DNA from: an uncultured Treponema sp.
GTDB taxonomy: Bacteria > Spirochaetota > Spirochaetia > Treponematales > Treponemataceae
NCBI GenBank assembly: GCA_947177175.1
Contig: CAMWTK010000024.1
Coordinates: 1 to 32,794, forward strand
Length of the DNA: 32,794 nucleotides
Direction: 5' to 3'
Positions 16,158 through 22,966 of the stretch are shown here, one piece after another. How positions within the stretch are numbered: the stretch's first letter is position 1; the number at the start of each line of letters is the position of its first letter. The position numbers and the translations under genes are program-made. The notes beneath the pieces were generated by a model. It saw nothing but the letters and a program-made list of their open reading frames with translations. It did not search any database and was not told where the DNA came from.

Positions 16158-17033
16158 ATGAGTGCGGTGATTATCGACGGAAAATCGATTGCGGAGTCCG
16201 TCCGCGCGGGCGTTGCAGACAAAGTGGCGGAGCTGAAAAAGAACGGTGTCGCGCCGTGCCTTGCGGTCATTTTGGTGGGGCAGAATCCCGCGAGCGTGAG
16301 CTACGTGACGGGAAAGCGCAAGGCGCTGGCAGAGGCGGGCATGGTCGATAAGAGCGTGGAGCTGCCCGAGGACACGAGCGAGGAGACGCTGCTGCGGACG
16401 ATTGCCGACCTGAACGCCGACCCCGCGGTGCACGGTATTCTGGTGCAGCTGCCGCTCCCCCGGCATATCGACGAAGACAAGGTGATCATGGCGATTGACC
16501 CGAAAAAGGACGTGGACGGCTTCCACCCCGTGAACGTGGGCAACCTCGTCATCGGCAAGAAGGCGTTCTTGCCCTGCACGCCGCACGGCATCATCGTGCT
16601 GCTTGAGCGCATGAACATTCCGCTGCACGGCGCGCACGTGGTCGTCATCGGGCGCAGCAATATCGTCGGAAAGCCGGTCAGCCTGCTGCTTTTGCGCCGC
16701 GAATACAACGCCACGGTGACGATCTGCCACACGGGCACGAAAAACATCAAGGAGCTGGCGTTGCAGGCGGACATTCTGATTGCGGCGACAGGGCACGTCA
16801 ACACCGTTACGGCGGATATGGTCAAGCCGGGGGCGGCCGTCATTGACGTGGGCGTGAACCGCATTCCCGACGAGACGAAAAAGAGCGGCTTCCGCCTGTG
16901 CGGCGACGTTGACTTTGAGCGCGTCAAGGAAGTTGCCGGGTATATCACGCCCGTTCCCAAGGGCGTCGGACCGATGACGATTGCCATGCTGATGTACAAC
17001 ACGCTCGAAGCTGCGGAGCATGCGGGTCGATGA
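16158..17033 (+). CDS. folD: Methylenetetrahydrofolate dehydrogenase/cyclohydrolase
   Basis: This 291-residue bifunctional enzyme interconverts 5,10-methylene-, methenyl- and 10-formyl-THF. The catalytic Tyr49 and Lys53 are seen in SYVTGKRKA. Also present are [11 protein letters not shown], the D-V-D-G-F motif ([11 protein letters not shown]), the NADP site [13 protein letters not shown], and the C-terminal [30 protein letters not shown]. The ATG at 16158 is preceded by a good Shine-Dalgarno (AAGGAG at 16146-16151). It overlaps folE2 by 4 bp (ATGA). Confidence 0.97.
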   Translation: MSAVIIDGKSIAESVRAGVADKVAELKKNGVAPCLAVILVGQNPASVSYVTGKRKALAEAGMVDKSVELPEDTSEETLLRTIADLNADPAVHGILVQLPLPRHIDEDKVIMAIDPKKDVDGFHPVNVGNLVIGKKAFLPCTPHGIIVLLERMNIPLHGAHVVVIGRSNIVGKPVSLLLLRREYNATVTICHTGTKNIKELALQADILIAATGHVNTVTADMVKPGAAVIDVGVNRIPDETKKSGFRLCGDVDFERVKEVAGYITPVPKGVGPMTIAMLMYNTLEAAEHAGR

Positions 17034-17827
17034 TTGACGTGCAGTCCGCGCCGGACACCCGCGCCGTCCCGCTGCAAAAAGTCGGGGTCAAGGGGCTTTC
17101 GTACCCCGTGACCGTGCTTGACAAGGCGCATAAGACGCAGCCGACCACGGCGAGCATCGACCTGTTCGTCAACCTGCCGCAGGATTACAAGGGCACGCAC
17201 ATGTCGCGCTTTGTGGAGATTTTTCATCAGCACCATGACAGCCTGGGCATGAAAGAGTTTTTGGCGATGCTGGAAGAAATCCGCGTGTCGCTCCATGCGC
17301 AGAAAGCGTTCGGCACGATGACGTTTCCGTTCTATATAGAAAAGCGCGCGCCGGTTACGGGGAGCGCGGGCATGATGAGCTACGAATGCACGTACCGGGG
17401 CGACGTGAGCGAGGGTGCGCGCCGGTTTTACGTGAGCGTCGCCGTTCCCGTGACGACCGTCTGCCCGTGCAGCAAGGCAATCAGCGCGCGCGGGGCGCAC
17501 AACCAGCGCGGCGTGGTCACCGTGACCGTGCAGAACACGGGCTTTTTCTGGATAGAGGACGTGATTGCCGCCGTGGAGAACGCCGCCTCGTGCGGGCTGT
17601 ACAGCGTCCTCAAGCGTCCCGACGAAAAATGGGTGACCGAACACGCCTACGACAACCCGCGCTTTGTGGAGGACGTGGTGCGCGAAGTCTACCTCGCGCT
17701 TCGGCAGTTTCCCGCAGAAAAGCCGTTCTCTTATTTCAGCGTGGCGTGCGAGAACGCGGAGAGCATTCACCATCACAATGCCTACGCCTTTGCGGAGTAC
17801 GGCGCGGAGGAGCGGCAGACCGTTTGA
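17030..17827 (+). CDS. folE2: GTP cyclohydrolase IB (FolE2)
   Basis: The 265-residue protein converts GTP to 7,8-dihydroneopterin triphosphate, the entry step for both folate and queuosine. The family is recognised from the N-terminal [25 protein letters not shown], the metal/catalytic segment [12 protein letters not shown] with its cysteines, GAHNQRG, and the C-terminal [16 protein letters not shown]. This metal-flexible enzyme replaces the unrelated zinc-dependent FolE in many bacteria. It is translated from an ATG overlapping the folD stop. Its end carries the promoter of the toxin-antitoxin pair that follows. A decayed copy of its last codons seems to lie at about 19860-19916. Confidence 0.95.
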   Translation: MIDVQSAPDTRAVPLQKVGVKGLSYPVTVLDKAHKTQPTTASIDLFVNLPQDYKGTHMSRFVEIFHQHHDSLGMKEFLAMLEEIRVSLHAQKAFGTMTFPFYIEKRAPVTGSAGMMSYECTYRGDVSEGARRFYVSVAVPVTTVCPCSKAISARGAHNQRGVVTVTVQNTGFFWIEDVIAAVENAASCGLYSVLKRPDEKWVTEHAYDNPRFVEDVVREVYLALRQFPAEKPFSYFSVACENAESIHHHNAYAFAEYGAEERQTV

Positions 17828-17852
17828 CTTTGCGCGGCGTTGCCGGTATCAT
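17824..17852 (+). promoter_or_regulatory. Promoter of the relB-yoeB pair
   Basis: TTGACT (17824-17829), overlapping the folE2 stop codon, a 17-bp spacer and TATCAT (17847-17852) precede AGGAGG (17862-17867) and the antitoxin ATG. Confidence 0.65.
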
Positions 17853-17873
17853 TGCAGGAGCAGGAGGAACGAT

Positions 17874-18128
17874 ATGATGAACGTGAGCGTTACCATGGAG
17901 AACGAGACGAAACGGGAATTCGAGCGGTTCTGTAAGGACGTGGGGCTTTCTGTCTCTGCGGCGTTCAACATCTTTGCAAAGAAAGTTGTCCGCGAGCACC
18001 GGATTCCGTTTGACATCTCCAACGAAGACCCGTTCTACAGCGCGGAAAACCAGGAGCGACTGGCACTTTCAGTTCGCCATGCGCAGGAAGGCTTGCTGAC
18101 CGAGCACGAGCTGATTGAGGTGCGCTGA
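17874..18128 (+). CDS. RelB/DinJ-family antitoxin
   Basis: The 84-residue protein matches the RelB/DinJ ribbon-helix-helix antitoxin family: NVSVTMENETKREFERFCKDVGLSVSAAFNIFAKKVVREHRIPFDI, then a flexible toxin-binding tail. ATGs at 17874 and 17877 both lie behind AGGAGG (17862-17867). The gene shares one base with the toxin (TGATG), so translation is coupled. It should neutralise the toxin and repress its own promoter. YoeB is usually paired with YefM, so the DinJ-type partner is a mixed pairing. Confidence 0.9.
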   Translation: MMNVSVTMENETKREFERFCKDVGLSVSAAFNIFAKKVVREHRIPFDISNEDPFYSAENQERLALSVRHAQEGLLTEHELIEVR

Positions 18129-18385
18129 TGAGAAAGGCATGGACAGAAGAAGCATGGGAAGATTATCTTGCGTTGCAGGAAAACAGGAAGCTCCTAAAAC
18201 GGGCGAATGCCCTCCTAAAGGACATCGAGCGCGGCGGCTATGAGGGCATCGGAAAGCCTGAGCCGTTGAAAAATAATCTTTCCGGCTACTGGAGCCGTCG
18301 CATTGACGACTTCAATCGGATTGTCTACCGGATTGACGAGGAGACAATCGAAATCGTGCAGTGTGGCACGCATTACCACGTGTAG
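18128..18385 (+). CDS. yoeB: YoeB-family mRNA interferase toxin
   Basis: The 85-residue toxin has the Txe/YoeB signature WEDYLALQ, LLKDIERGGYEGIGKPEPLKNNLSGYWSRRIDDFNRIVYRI and the end THYHV. Residues equivalent to the E. coli YoeB catalytic set are all present (Glu45, Arg64, His82, Tyr83, each one position earlier than in E. coli), so it should be an active ribosome-dependent endoribonuclease. Its last five codons, including His82 and Tyr83, lie within a 25-bp sequence repeated at 19917-19941. Confidence 0.95.
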   Translation: MRKAWTEEAWEDYLALQENRKLLKRANALLKDIERGGYEGIGKPEPLKNNLSGYWSRRIDDFNRIVYRIDEETIEIVQCGTHYHV

Positions 18386-18392
18386 CGGGCGG
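18368..18392 (+). repeat. 25-bp direct repeat, left copy
   Basis: Twenty-five bases covering the last five yoeB codons, its stop and seven bases beyond are identical to 19917-19941. The interval between the copies is AT-rich and carries the LRR and small secreted genes. Imperfect similarity appears to continue a few bases to the right of both copies. Confidence 0.85.
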
Positions 18393-18448
18393 TCTGTTCG
18401 GTCGCTGCTTGGAATGTCCAACGCCTACGTGAAAGAACATCTAACACG

Positions 18449-18475
18449 TGTGAGAAAGAGATTCTCACATTTTTT
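18449..18475 (+). terminator. Terminator after yoeB
   Basis: TGTGAGAA (18449-18456) and TTCTCACA (18462-18469) form an 8-bp stem with a 5-nt loop, followed by six T residues. Confidence 0.85.
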
Positions 18476-18501
18476 CGACAGGCTTGTTTTTAGATTCTAC
18501 T

Positions 18502-18534
18502 GGCAAGGATTTATCCTTTGGATAAATCCTTGCC
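18502..18534. repeat. Perfect 15-bp inverted repeat
   Basis: GGCAAGGATTTATCC (18502-18516) and GGATAAATCCTTGCC (18520-18534) are perfect complements around a TTT loop. There is no clear T-run, so it is not an obvious terminator. It lies at the left edge of the AT-rich island. Confidence 0.8.
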
Positions 18535-18536
18535 AT

Positions 18537-18586
18537 AATCAATGTATTCAAAGGATAACCATGCGTACAGTAAGGATACATTGATT
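18537..18586. repeat. 11-bp inverted repeat with 28-bp centre
   Basis: AATCAATGTAT (18537-18547) and ATACATTGATT (18576-18586) are perfect complements. The centre contains AAGGATA twice. It lies directly beyond the 3' end of the LRR gene and next to the hairpin at 18502-18534; together they could be the end of a mobile element or a regulatory site. Confidence 0.65.
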
Positions 18587-18592
18587 TATCTA

Positions 18593-19414
18593 TTACCTTA
18601 CGTTTGCATATTGTTGCAATTTGCTTTGCACTGAAAGTGGTAAGGCTGGGCAGTTAAAAAACGTGTCTGATTTTATTCTTACAAAATATTTGATTTCTAC
18701 ATCTTTAAGCGATTTTGACGACACAAGTCTTGAAGGCAGTGGAAGAGACCTCATATTATCCGTGTGTCGATAACTTATCGTGACTTTTTCTAATTTGTTG
18801 CAATCTGAAAACCACTCTCCAACGCCATCGTCATCGATAAATCTCATATTGTCCGTAATCATCAATTTTGTAATTCCAGAACCTTTAAAAGCCTCTGAGT
18901 GAATTTCTACAGTCCACGCGTTTCTTCCATCTACATCGCCAGAAAAAGCATATTCGTTTAACTCAAGACTTGTCGTGTACTGAAAAGCACAAGATCCGAT
19001 TTGTTTTATTTTGTTAAAACTAACCCCTATGTCTTTAAGCGCGGTGCATCCTGAAAAACATCCTGCGCTTATTTCTTCAAGATTGTATAAGCCAGAGACC
19101 GTCGTAAGATTTTTGCAATTTGCAAAAGCGTAATCGCCAATGGTAAGTTTTCCGGAAGAATACAAATTTACGCTCGTTATTGTGTCGTTGCCCTCAAACG
19201 CCCGCTCGCCAATTCCCGATACTTTATAACCTTGTATGCTCATCGGAATTGAAATGTCGCCTCTCGTGCCAGTGTAGCCCGTGATTATGGCTGTCTTTGC
19301 GTCAGGCGCAATCATTGCAAGCCAATCGTTTTCACCAGCCGCTGCATCAAAAGTAAAAATAATGGCAAGTATCGCCACCAAAACTTTAATCTTTTTTAAC
19401 ATAATTGCTTCCAT
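18593..19414 (-). CDS. BspA/TpLRR-type leucine-rich repeat protein
   Basis: The secreted 273-residue protein has an N-terminal signal peptide (cleavage near DAAAG at about 24-28). A chain of LRR_5-type repeats follows: GIGERAFEGNDTITSVNLY, TIGDYAFANCKNLTTVSGL, EISAGCFSGCTALKDIGV, QIGSCAFQYTTSL, EIHSEAFKGSGITKLMI and RIKSDTFFNCPALP. These are the pattern first described in T. pallidum and Tannerella BspA, often involved in adhesion. GGGAG lies before ATG 19414; an ATG four codons later is also possible. Base composition is clearly more AT-rich than the flanks, which fits transfer. It follows the small secreted gene at 19782 and is probably co-transcribed with it. Confidence 0.88.
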   Translation of the reverse strand: MEAIMLKKIKVLVAILAIIFTFDAAAGENDWLAMIAPDAKTAIITGYTGTRGDISIPMSIQGYKVSGIGERAFEGNDTITSVNLYSSGKLTIGDYAFANCKNLTTVSGLYNLEEISAGCFSGCTALKDIGVSFNKIKQIGSCAFQYTTSLELNEYAFSGDVDGRNAWTVEIHSEAFKGSGITKLMITDNMRFIDDDGVGEWFSDCNKLEKVTISYRHTDNMRSLPLPSRLVSSKSLKDVEIKYFVRIKSDTFFNCPALPLSVQSKLQQYANVR

Positions 19415-19449
19415 AAATTGCTCCCTTAAAAATTTTTGTAAGAGTGATT

Positions 19450-19782
19450 TTACAATGCCCGTGGCAATGTGTTTCTTTTTGTGAGTTTTAATACGCGCTC
19501 ATTTTCCGCGTATAGCCATAATTCATTGCCGTTTAAAACCATGTGATATGGATATTGGCCTTCAATAAGTAATATGTCGCCATGTACAGTGTAGCCCTTG
19601 GTTACACTGCTAATATAGTCATAAGCAGCTCCTATTTCGTATGCCCTACCACCCGTAAAGTAAAAGCCTGTTTTTTTATAGTCAGAGAACCACGCGCCTT
19701 CAATGGTTGTTTTTGACGATTGGGCAAAGACCACACACAATGCCGTTAAAACGAGTGTTATGCAAATTGATTTTTTGAACAT
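19450..19782 (-). CDS. Small secreted protein, lipocalin-like
   Basis: The 110-residue protein has a signal peptide (cleavage VVFAQ-SS, about 20). The short beta-rich mature part has TIEGAWFSDYKKTGFYFTGGRAYEIG and a later HMVLNGNELWLYAENERVLKLTKR. This resembles small lipocalin-like domains (G-x-W near the start) but is too short to be sure. GAGG lies upstream of the ATG. Its promoter is TTGACA/TAGAAT (19842-19813). It belongs to the AT-rich island with the LRR gene. Confidence 0.7.
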   Translation of the reverse strand: MFKKSICITLVLTALCVVFAQSSKTTIEGAWFSDYKKTGFYFTGGRAYEIGAAYDYISSVTKGYTVHGDILLIEGQYPYHMVLNGNELWLYAENERVLKLTKRNTLPRAL

Positions 19783-19794
19783 ATTTTTTACGCC

Positions 19795-19855
19795 TCAAAA
19801 ATTTTCGCTCTTATTCTAAACAGCATTTTTGCATACTGTCAAGTAAAATTTTTGA
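19795..19855 (-). promoter_or_regulatory. Island promoter flanked by inverted repeat
   Basis: On the minus strand, TTGACA (19842-19837), an 18-bp spacer and TAGAAT (19818-19813) drive the small secreted and LRR genes. An 11-bp perfect inverted repeat flanks it: TCAAAAATTTT (19795-19805) and AAAATTTTTGA (19845-19855). This could be a regulator site or loop. Confidence 0.65.
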
Positions 19856-19859
19856 TTTT

Positions 19860-19919
19860 TTGAGTGCCCATTTTGCGGTAGCCACGCAAGCAAGAATGCA
19901 CAATGCTTATGCCTTTACG
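19860..19919 (+). pseudogene. Possible decayed folE2 tail joined to yoeB tail
   Basis: Read from 19860 in one frame, the sequence gives an open stretch that includes HFAVATQA and then HNAYAF (19899-19916). It runs on into THYHV-stop within the 25-bp repeat. FolE2 ends with [20 protein letters not shown]. At DNA level 19899-19919 matches 18 of 21 bases of folE2 17774-17794. All three differences are transitions: two are synonymous, and the third falls at the start of the repeat. This looks like the remains of an older folE2 3' end fused to a yoeB 3' end. The match is short, so chance is not excluded. Confidence 0.4.
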
Positions 19920-19941
19920 CATTACCACGTGTAGCGGGCGG
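19917..19941 (+). repeat. 25-bp direct repeat, right copy
   Basis: Identical to 18368-18392, 1,549 bp away. Here the complementary strand encodes the last residues (PARYTW-stop) of the barrel gene, so the two genes once facing each other probably shared this junction. Confidence 0.85.
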
Positions 19942-20623
19942 GCTGTGCGCTGTCGTTGTCCGCCGGTTCGTCCGGCTCTGTTTTGTCGGCGCGTTCTGCC
20001 GTCCGCCGGAATATCCGCCGCAGTATGACCGGGATATTCAGCTTGATGCGGATGCCGTAGGCAAGCCCCTGCCGCACGATCTTGCTGCTGAACGCGTTGT
20101 CGCCGTCGTTGAGGGGGAGACGGTAGCCAAAGAATGCGTCCGCCATGACGTAATCAAAGAAATTCTGTTTCCAGCCGATTTCGCCGAGCAGTGTGATGAG
20201 CGCGTCGTCCTGCTTGCCGTCCGCAACCGAATCGCCTTTGTACATGATGAAGTCCGTGCCGCAACCGCCGCCGACGTACAGCCAGTCAAGCCCGCGGGCG
20301 AACGGATAGCAGAGCGCCTCAAGCTGCAAGCCGACGGTCGTGACGGTCATGCCCGCGCCGGACGGCTTGAGGGTCATGTGAGAGAAACTGCCCTTGACGG
20401 CAAGGCGGCGCAGCAGTTCCGCCTCATAGGAAAGCCCCAGCCCCCAGCCGTTGTTCCGTAGCCCCGTGCCCAGATAGCCGAGGTCGAACGAAAGAATGTC
20501 CTTGCCGACAAAACTTTCCGCGCCGGCAGCCGACACAAACAGGCAGATCAGCAGGACGATGACGGCCGCGCGGTGCGGACGCGCGTTTGTATGCGGCAGT
20601 TTGCCCGACAGAACGAATCCCAT
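19922..20623 (-). CDS. Putative outer-membrane barrel protein
   Basis: The 233-residue protein starts with a long n-region and a hydrophobic signal (AAVIVLLICLFVSAAGAES, cleavage near 36). Amphipathic strands follow (FDLGYLGTGLRNNGWGLGLSYEAELLRRLAVKGSFSHMTL, LDWLYVGGGCGTDFIMY, ALITLLGEIGWKQNFFDYVMADAFFGYRL). After the last strand (GIRIKLNIPVIL) comes a charged tail of about 30 residues (RRTAERADKTEPDEPADNDSAQPARYTW), unusual for a barrel that normally ends at its last strand. Start ATG 20623: TATAAA ends six bases upstream and no Shine-Dalgarno is present. Confidence 0.7.
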   Translation of the reverse strand: MGFVLSGKLPHTNARPHRAAVIVLLICLFVSAAGAESFVGKDILSFDLGYLGTGLRNNGWGLGLSYEAELLRRLAVKGSFSHMTLKPSGAGMTVTTVGLQLEALCYPFARGLDWLYVGGGCGTDFIMYKGDSVADGKQDDALITLLGEIGWKQNFFDYVMADAFFGYRLPLNDGDNAFSSKIVRQGLAYGIRIKLNIPVILRRIFRRTAERADKTEPDEPADNDSAQPARYTW

Positions 20624-20629
20624 GCGCTT

Positions 20630-20635
20630 TTTATA
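20630..20635 (-). promoter_or_regulatory. Extended -10 of the barrel gene, leaderless type
   Basis: TGC-TATAAA on the minus strand (TATAAA 20635-20630) ends six bases (AAGCGC) before the ATG at 20623. No Shine-Dalgarno is present. The -35 region (TTTCTT, 17 bp upstream) is weak. Confidence 0.45.
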
Positions 20636-20743
20636 GCAGATTTTGCGGAAAAAAGAAAGGCGGCCACCGCATTGCCGCCGCAAGCAAAGCAGCCGCCCTG
20701 TATACGGACGGCTGATTGTATACTGTGTGATTGCTATGCGCGG

Positions 20744-21397
20744 TTACTTGCCCCGTGTGTATATTATGTCGCCATAAGATACATAGCGAGTGCTATAGTT
20801 TTGCGGGTTGCGATTATAGGACTCGTAATAATAGCCATCGTCTTCATCCGGCAGAGTTCCATACCTACTAGCGTCATACGGCAGTTCTTTGATAGTGAAC
20901 GTAGCGCCGTCCAAAGTGCCTGCTGTCAAGGTGATAACAATGCCTCTGCTCGTCGAGTAAGTGTCGCCTGTTTTTCTGATGGTAGTTTCTACAGAATTTG
21001 AAATGTCGTTATCCCTAAAGTCGAAATAATAACTTACTATATTTGTTTGTGTCGCGCCTGTTGTATCCGTTCCCCACTCCATTGTCGCAACGTTGTCAGT
21101 AACAGGAGTTTTGTCCGCCACCCAGGCGTTGTGGAAATATTTGTTTGCAGGCACATACTCGTACTTGTCCTCATCCCATTCTTCATCAATAAAATAATAC
21201 TTTCCGCTGGCGGGTTTTGTCGTGCCGAGTTCGACCGGCTTGTACACATACCGTGTTGCCGTCACCGTTCCGGCATACTCATAGTGAACGGTATCCACAC
21301 CCTTATGCGTTGTTACGTCCAGTTCGTTCGAGTCCGAGCAGGACATCCACAATCCGAGGCTTGCCGCGCAAGCCAGAGTCAAAAGCAGTTTTTTCAT
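20744..21397 (-). CDS. Lipoprotein, divergent from an XRE regulator
   Basis: The 217-residue lipoprotein has the lipobox LWMSC (Cys20). The mature part is Tyr/Thr/Asp-rich: THKGVDTVHYEYAGTVTATRYVYKPVEL, KYYFIDEEWDEDKYEYVPANKYFHNAW, then SRGIVITLTAGTLDGATFTIKELPY. I do not recognise a known domain. A strong Shine-Dalgarno (AGGAAGG) lies before ATG 21397. The promoter has an operator-like palindrome in its spacer, the same arrangement as the other lipoprotein/XRE pair at 7599-8444. Confidence 0.8.
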   Translation of the reverse strand: MKKLLLTLACAASLGLWMSCSDSNELDVTTHKGVDTVHYEYAGTVTATRYVYKPVELGTTKPASGKYYFIDEEWDEDKYEYVPANKYFHNAWVADKTPVTDNVATMEWGTDTTGATQTNIVSYYFDFRDNDISNSVETTIRKTGDTYSTSRGIVITLTAGTLDGATFTIKELPYDASRYGTLPDEDDGYYYESYNRNPQNYSTRYVSYGDIIYTRGK

Positions 21398-21416
21398 AAA
21401 AACCTTCCTGTAGATT

Positions 21417-21472
21417 TGGCATTAAATGCCAGTATTGTTTGAGAATATAACATTAAATGTTAAATAATACAA
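21417..21472 (-). promoter_or_regulatory. Lipoprotein promoter with two operator palindromes
   Basis: On the minus strand, TTGTAT (21472-21467), a 17-bp spacer and TATATT (21449-21444) form the promoter. The 15-bp palindrome TAACATTAAATGTTA (21448-21462) sits mostly in the spacer. A second, TGGCATTAAATGCCA (21417-21431), lies in the leader. The centres are 31 bp apart and both share the core CATTAAATG. The XRE protein encoded at 21552 is the natural candidate to bind them. Confidence 0.75.
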
Positions 21473-21551
21473 GTAGGATTTGATGTTTAGATATAATTTT
21501 TGCTATTAAAAATTATGTTTTATTGCCGGGGTCGCTTGTAAAGTCTATGAT

Positions 21552-21866
21552 ATGAACGTAAAGGTCATTTTTGGCGAGAATTTGAAGCATTGCAGGAAGC
21601 TGCACAAACTTACCCAGGAGGAGCTTGCGGAAAGACTGGGAATAACGCCGCCGCATTTGAGCCGCATTGAGAACGGAAAATCCTTTGTGACGGCAGAGCT
21701 TCTGGACGCGCTCTGCGTTATTTTTGACATTACGCCCGCGACTTTGTTCCTTTCGCCGCAGGAATTCGCGGGCGACGACAGCCTGTTCGCAAAAATTGAT
21801 GCCGTAATCGACGAGGAATTGAAGGAGTGGGGGATTCAGTTAAAGAAGAAAATCAGAAAACAATGA
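21552..21866 (+). CDS. XRE-family transcriptional regulator
   Basis: The 104-residue protein has a classic Cro/C1 HTH at about 9-62 (LKHCRKLHKLTQEELAERLGITPPHLSRIENGKSFVTAELLDALCVIFDITPATLFL) and a short acidic/basic tail (LKEWGIQLKKKIRKQ). It is divergent from the lipoprotein at 20744 and probably controls it. No Shine-Dalgarno precedes the ATG. A TTGCCG/17/TATGAT promoter-like match ends exactly at the ATG, too close for a normal transcript of this frame. A TATAAT at 21492-21497 could be the real -10. Confidence 0.85.
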   Translation: MNVKVIFGENLKHCRKLHKLTQEELAERLGITPPHLSRIENGKSFVTAELLDALCVIFDITPATLFLSPQEFAGDDSLFAKIDAVIDEELKEWGIQLKKKIRKQ

Positions 21867-21878
21867 CGTTGCGCGGGA

Positions 21879-21886
21879 GGGGGGGG
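21879..21886 (+). repeat. G8 homopolymer tract
   Basis: Eight consecutive G residues lie 12 bases after the XRE stop codon and directly before an ATG (21888). This is the second long G-tract in the window besides 72-80. Confidence 0.7.
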
Positions 21887-21887
21887 C

Positions 21888-21989
21888 ATGAAAGCGTGTT
21901 CCTTAAATCCGTCGTTACGAAAGCACGAAAAATACAAACAAATAGGATTTGTCCTTACCATAATATCAAGTTTTTCGCTGTCGTATTGA
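21888..21989 (+). CDS. Possible 33-aa peptide after the G-tract
   Basis: A short frame (MKACSLNPSLRKHEKYKQ... ending IGFVLTIISSFSLSY) has a basic N-terminal half and a hydrophobic C-terminal half. The G8 tract one base before the ATG could act as an odd ribosome-binding site. The stop overlaps the rplM -35 element. There is no homology evidence; it may be chance. Confidence 0.2.
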   Translation: MKACSLNPSLRKHEKYKQIGFVLTIISSFSLSY

Positions 21990-22014
21990 CTAAATCGGTT
22001 TTTCATCATAGAAT
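21986..22014 (+). promoter_or_regulatory. Promoter of rplM-rpsI-recX
   Basis: TTGACT (21986-21991), a 17-bp spacer and TAGAAT (22009-22014) lie upstream of a leader of about 100 nt before rplM. The leader contains no recognised gene and could hold ribosomal-protein feedback structure. Confidence 0.8.
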
Positions 22015-22118
22015 GATATTCCCCGTATATGCGTCGGCAACTGCTCATTGCCGGCGGTTCTGCAAATCGGAGATGCTGGCCGAGGCGCAGGCAGACTTTT
22101 TGGATAAGGGTATATACA

Positions 22119-22547
22119 ATGAAAACCATTTTTGTACGCGATGTAGACCAGAAACGCGACTGGTACATCATTGACGCAGCAGGAAAGCCGCTCGGGCGCG
22201 TTGCTGCAAAAGCGGCTTCGGTGCTCCGTGGCAAGAACAAGGCTACGTACACGCCGAATCAGGAGATGGGCGACTACGTTGTCATCATCAATGCGGCGCA
22301 GGTTGCTGTTTCCGGCAACAAAGAGAATGACCATCTGTACCGTCACTACACCGGTTATGTGCGTGGGCTGCGCACCTATTCTTTCAAGAAACTGATTGAG
22401 AGAAAGCCGACCGAACCGCTCAAGCTGACTATCAACGGAATGTTGCCGAACGGCCGCCTGGGGCGCAAGATGCTCGGCAATCTCAAGATTTATGAGGGCG
22501 CGGAGCATCCGCACGGCGCGCAGAACCCCAAACCGCTTGAAGTCTAA
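22119..22547 (+). CDS. rplM: Ribosomal protein L13
   Basis: The 142-residue large-subunit protein has MKTIFVRDVDQKRDWYIIDAAGKPLGRVAAKAASVLRGKNKATYTP, GDYVVIINA, RHYTGY and MLPNGRLGRKMLGNLKIYEGAEHPHGAQNP, all L13 hallmarks. The start at 22119 (GGATAAGGG upstream) gives the normal length. An upstream in-frame ATG at 22029 would add a Cys/Arg-rich stretch foreign to L13. It pairs with rpsI as in most bacteria. Confidence 0.98.
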   Translation: MKTIFVRDVDQKRDWYIIDAAGKPLGRVAAKAASVLRGKNKATYTPNQEMGDYVVIINAAQVAVSGNKENDHLYRHYTGYVRGLRTYSFKKLIERKPTEPLKLTINGMLPNGRLGRKMLGNLKIYEGAEHPHGAQNPKPLEV

Positions 22548-22567
22548 GCAAAGGCAGGAGTTACGTT

Positions 22568-22966
22568 ATGGCTACGGTTAAGAATATTGCGATTGGCACA
22601 GGAAGAAGAAAGACTGCGGTTGCCCGCGTGTTTTTGCGCGACGGCAGCGGAAAGATTGTGGTGAACGGCAAGGATGTCGCCGAGTATTTTGACTCGGAAG
22701 AGCAGGTGCGCACGGTGCACCGGCCGCTTTTGGTGACGAACAACGAGAACAAGTTTGACATTCTGATCACCGTGGTTGGCGGCGGTCTGAACGGTCAGGC
22801 GGCGGCCTGCCTGCACGGTCTGAGCCGCGCGCTCTTGCAGGTTGACCCCGACAGCCGCACTTCTTTGAAGGCAAACTGCTACTTGACGCGCGACAGCCGC
22901 ATGGTTGAGCGCAAGAAGTACGGTCAGCGTGGCGCGCGCCGCCGCTTTCAGTTCAGCAAGCGTTAG
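22568..22966 (+). CDS. rpsI: Ribosomal protein S9
   Basis: The 132-residue small-subunit protein has GTGRRKTAVARVFLRDGSGKIVVNGKDVAEYF, VVGGGLNGQAAACLHGLSRAL and the universal end RDSRMVERKKYGQRGARRRFQFSKR, whose tail reaches the P-site tRNA. A GGAG lies upstream of the ATG, 20 bases after rplM. Confidence 0.98.
   Translation: MATVKNIAIGTGRRKTAVARVFLRDGSGKIVVNGKDVAEYFDSEEQVRTVHRPLLVTNNENKFDILITVVGGGLNGQAAACLHGLSRALLQVDPDSRTSLKANCYLTRDSRMVERKKYGQRGARRRFQFSKR

Noticed and set aside
16301..17776. 491-codon minus-strand open frame opposite folD and folE2
   Set aside because: Both opposite genes are certain and the frame has no recognisable domain or start signals.
18368..19941. 25-bp repeat as an insertion-sequence target duplication
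   Set aside because: It is too long for usual target duplications, and no transposase or terminal inverted repeats bound the interval.
21546..21551. TATGAT as a leaderless -10 for the XRE gene at 21552
   Set aside because: It touches the ATG, so the transcript would start inside the gene; it does not fit the 5-6 nt spacing of the others.
22029..22118. Upstream in-frame ATG for rplM adding 30 residues
   Set aside because: The extra residues are foreign to L13, and the ATG at 22119 gives the normal length with a ribosome-binding site.
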